Assembly: GCA_022837485.1 (NCBI GenBank)
Contig: JALHHH010000025.1
Location: forward strand, 1-34,573
Length of the DNA: 34,573 nucleotides
Origin: Bacteroidales bacterium
GTDB lineage: Bacteria > Bacteroidota > Bacteroidia > Bacteroidales > Lentimicrobiaceae
Direction of reading: 5' to 3'
The notes below the pieces were generated by a model. The model saw nothing but the letters and a program-made list of their open reading frames with translations, ran no database searches and had not been told where the DNA came from. Below, piece by piece: positions 33,701-34,573 of this stretch. The position numbers were made by a program, and so were the translations under genes. Each line of letters opens with the position of its first letter. Position 1 is the stretch's first letter.

Positions 33701-34573
33701 GGAAATTCCTCTATACGTTTCCCCTGTCCGGCTCCGACCGTGATAAAGTACCAGGAATGGTCGGAATACAGATGTTTCCGGTGCTCAAAAATTCCTGTAG
33801 CCGGATTGAGAAACCAGGCCATTGGTCCCTTGACGAAAAACAATATGTAATCACCCGGGTCCATCTTCCCGTCGCCGCCGTCGCTGACAAAAAGCGGAAT
33901 TTCCGGAAGGTCATCGTGGCGGGGCATAGCCACCCGTTCGGGAAGCATACCTCCCCCGTAACCGTGAACCCTTATGGAACCTGAGCTTACACTCCCCTGC
34001 ATCACGCCCATGGCAACCAGGTCATTATAGTTTAATTTTACGATACCATCGCGGTCAAACGACATTCGATACCATAGTCCGTTCGCGAGAACAGAGGAAG
34101 GAGCATACGAATGCTTAACGGTGTGAGGGATTTCGCGCACGGTTCCGGTAACGGGTACAAAGGATACCAGCTTTTCAGGCAAGCCGGTGCTGTCGTTTAA
34201 CCTGAGAGGTACAAATCCGATCAAAAGGTGGGCTTCGCCTCTGTCGGAAACAAGCTTAGCTTCTAATTCTATGGATGTGGAAGCAAGTTGGACTCCAGTC
34301 TGTTCCAGAGCTTTATGTTCGGTTTCTGAAAGAGGCTGATAGATTTCCTGCGTGATGATTACTTCCGGAATGCCTGTAAATCCTCCGGGCAATTCAAACG
34401 TATATACGGGTAATCCCGTTTCAGGGTCGGTGCTGCAGGAAGAGCAGTTGAACCAAAAACGGAATTGATTTTCACCATAATTTTCCCGTAAGGGCTCATC
34501 CCAGCGGATACTCTCCTGAGCTGGTGCAGTAATCGGGGAAACGTTGAAAAAAAGTATGGTTAATATAAGTAAA
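30799..34573 (-). CDS. porU: PorU-like type IX sortase, copy 2 (5' end beyond window)
   Basis: Second PorU-like C25 peptidase, directly upstream of copy 1 and colinear with it. At least 1257 residues are visible. The frame stays open to the right edge, where it reads a signal-peptide core (LLILTILFFNV, likely cleavage after APA). Only the first few codons are missing, and the TTG at 34392 is not the start. Shared features are GLWYRMSFDRDGIVKLNYND, the GHGGE histidine codon at 32266-32268 and the ATCEFSRYD cysteine codon at 32164-32166 (34 residues apart, as in copy 1), GIGRLVVSTPEQ, and a sorting-like tail (AYPNPMSDITRFEI, final KIAITR). The mature N-terminus has a CSSC pair absent from copy 1. 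Both copies look catalytically intact. Confidence 0.92.
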   Translation of the reverse strand, partial: LLILTILFFNVSPITAPAQESIRWDEPLRENYGENQFRFWFNCSSCSTDPETGLPVYTFELPGGFTGIPEVIITQEIYQPLSETEHKALEQTGVQLASTSIELEAKLVSDRGEAHLLIGFVPLRLNDSTGLPEKLVSFVPVTGTVREIPHTVKHSYAPSSVLANGLWYRMSFDRDGIVKLNYNDLVAMGVMQGSVSSGSIRVHGYGGGMLPERVAMPRHDDLPEIPLFVSDGGDGKMDPGDYILFFVKGPMAWFLNPATGIFEHRKHLYSDHSWYFITVGAGQGKRIEEFPQPQSSPASLVTSYNWYSAHHPDEYNLIKSGKEWFGDIFDIITSRDYTFGPLVAETDSPLVMRFSAAARSTSGSSFTVTHQGSSFNLQVPPIVDIFNTNYARMAVDTWSFNHNGTVSGVNVKFNKPLSTATGWLNYIELNTLARLVYGGGQLGFRKTGLEGIAEYRIQGTGQPEMLWDVTDPMNPGLIRFGQQQGYYWFRALTDTLRQYFLSDAQSYLSPVSAERVENQNLHAMAPADMLIVVHPLFMDEAIRLATFHSQVNDLSVQLVQPQAIYNEFSSGAQDISAIRDFVRMLWIKSGEARLPRFMLMFGDASYDYKDRIPGNNNFVPTFQSVESLNPVNSYAADDFFGCIDDTEGGMSTDILDIGIGRLVVSTPEQARTSVDKIIHYTTATEKVHGDWRNVIAFVADDEDANEHMMQADKLAAMIDSLYPAYNTDKIFLDAYPQVSTPGGQRAPEATAAINDRVGKGALIVNYTGHGGETGWTHERILEIADVNSWSNYDRMPVFMTATCEFSRYDDPQRLSGGELTFLNPKGGGIALFTTARPTYGNPNFILATNFYTIALQTGPDGRPFLGDLIRVSKRVSGSDINIKKFVLLGDPALKMAYPEYNVITTEINGRSVLGVSDTLSALGEVTISGIVAGHDRELLTGFNGILTVTVFDKESPVSTFGSDGTSPMTFMVRKNIIYKGNVAVTGGRFSFAFIVPRDIGYQFGPGKISYYATDGTVDASGYHSDIVVGGVSDVQISDNEGPEIRLFMNDTSFRQGGFTDEKPVLIALLSDFSGINTVGNGIGHDIVAILDGKTDAPYILNDYYQADLNTYKQGRVMFPMPRLEPGSHTLKMKVWDVNNNSSEASLHFVVAGSDELVLGDFQAYPNPMSDITRFEIEHNRAGEELELLLQIFSLQGSKVAELKRTIFAGGYRTPAFEWDGCGSGGRLLTSGLYIGNLTVKSVTGQRATKALKIAITR

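Noticed and set aside
30799..34392. Start of PorU copy 2 at 34392 (TTG)
   Set aside because: The frame continues without a stop to the window edge and encodes a signal peptide there, so the true start is outside.
1..34573. CRISPR array, insertion sequence, prophage or att duplication next to tRNA genes
   Set aside because: No regularly spaced repeats, transposase or integrase motifs were found, and no copy of the tRNA 3' ends was noticed downstream of either tRNA.

Overview
The window comes from a member of the Bacteroidota, probably close to Bacteroidales/Marinilabiliales. The evidence is: type IX secretion genes (porT, porV and two porU-like sortases); a lipidated TamA-like Omp85 protein (TamL); an UpxY/NusG-like regulator; tRNA genes without an encoded CCA; and repeated upstream boxes matching the Bacteroidota promoter (TTTG or TTG, about 19-20 nt, then TAnnTTTG). 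Several of these boxes fall inside the first codons of the longest open frames and so move the start codon downstream. Nearly all genes are on the minus strand. The exceptions are a small plus-strand block (tRNA-Val, ispF, a FemAB/GNAT-like gene) and one M23 peptidase gene.

Layout. 1-5.1 kb is housekeeping, all on the minus strand: a SpoU/TrmH-type RNA methyltransferase, the rpsF-rpsR-rplI operon with its promoter and terminator, a 480-bp gap holding a long imperfect inverted repeat, a WecB/WbpI-type UDP-sugar 2-epimerase, radC, and a tRNA-Glu/rpsT transcription unit. 5.2-13.5 kb holds an unrecognised 232-aa protein, a COG2509-type FAD dehydrogenase, rfaE1-porT and tamL-helicase. 13.7-15.9 kb is the plus-strand block. 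15.98-20.5 kb has porV, an M23 peptidase running divergently from it, an orphan UpxY-like NusG paralogue and a divergent acylphosphatase. 20.6-25.4 kb has a polysaccharide-deacetylase-like protein, a MacB-type ABC permease, upp and a PHP-domain phosphoesterase. 25.5 kb to the right edge is one tight unit: porU copy 2, porU copy 1, a PfkB sugar kinase and a PlsC-like acyltransferase.

Common theme. Much of the window serves the cell envelope. PorT, PorV and PorU belong to the type IX system. TamL is an outer-membrane assembly factor. RfaE1 and the 2-epimerase feed surface sugars. The M23 peptidase probably acts on peptidoglycan, and UpxY-like proteins usually regulate surface polysaccharide operons. 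No type IX cargo protein is visible apart from the PorU proteins themselves, which carry their own C-terminal sorting-like domains.

The most unusual point is the tandem pair of full-length PorU-like proteins. Both keep the catalytic His and Cys, and they lie about 10 kb from porV. The second copy runs off the right edge of the window: its frame stays open to the last base and encodes a signal peptide there, so only a few N-terminal codons are missing. No insertion sequence, prophage, CRISPR array or rRNA was seen. No GC or homology computation was done; family assignments rest on motif recognition.
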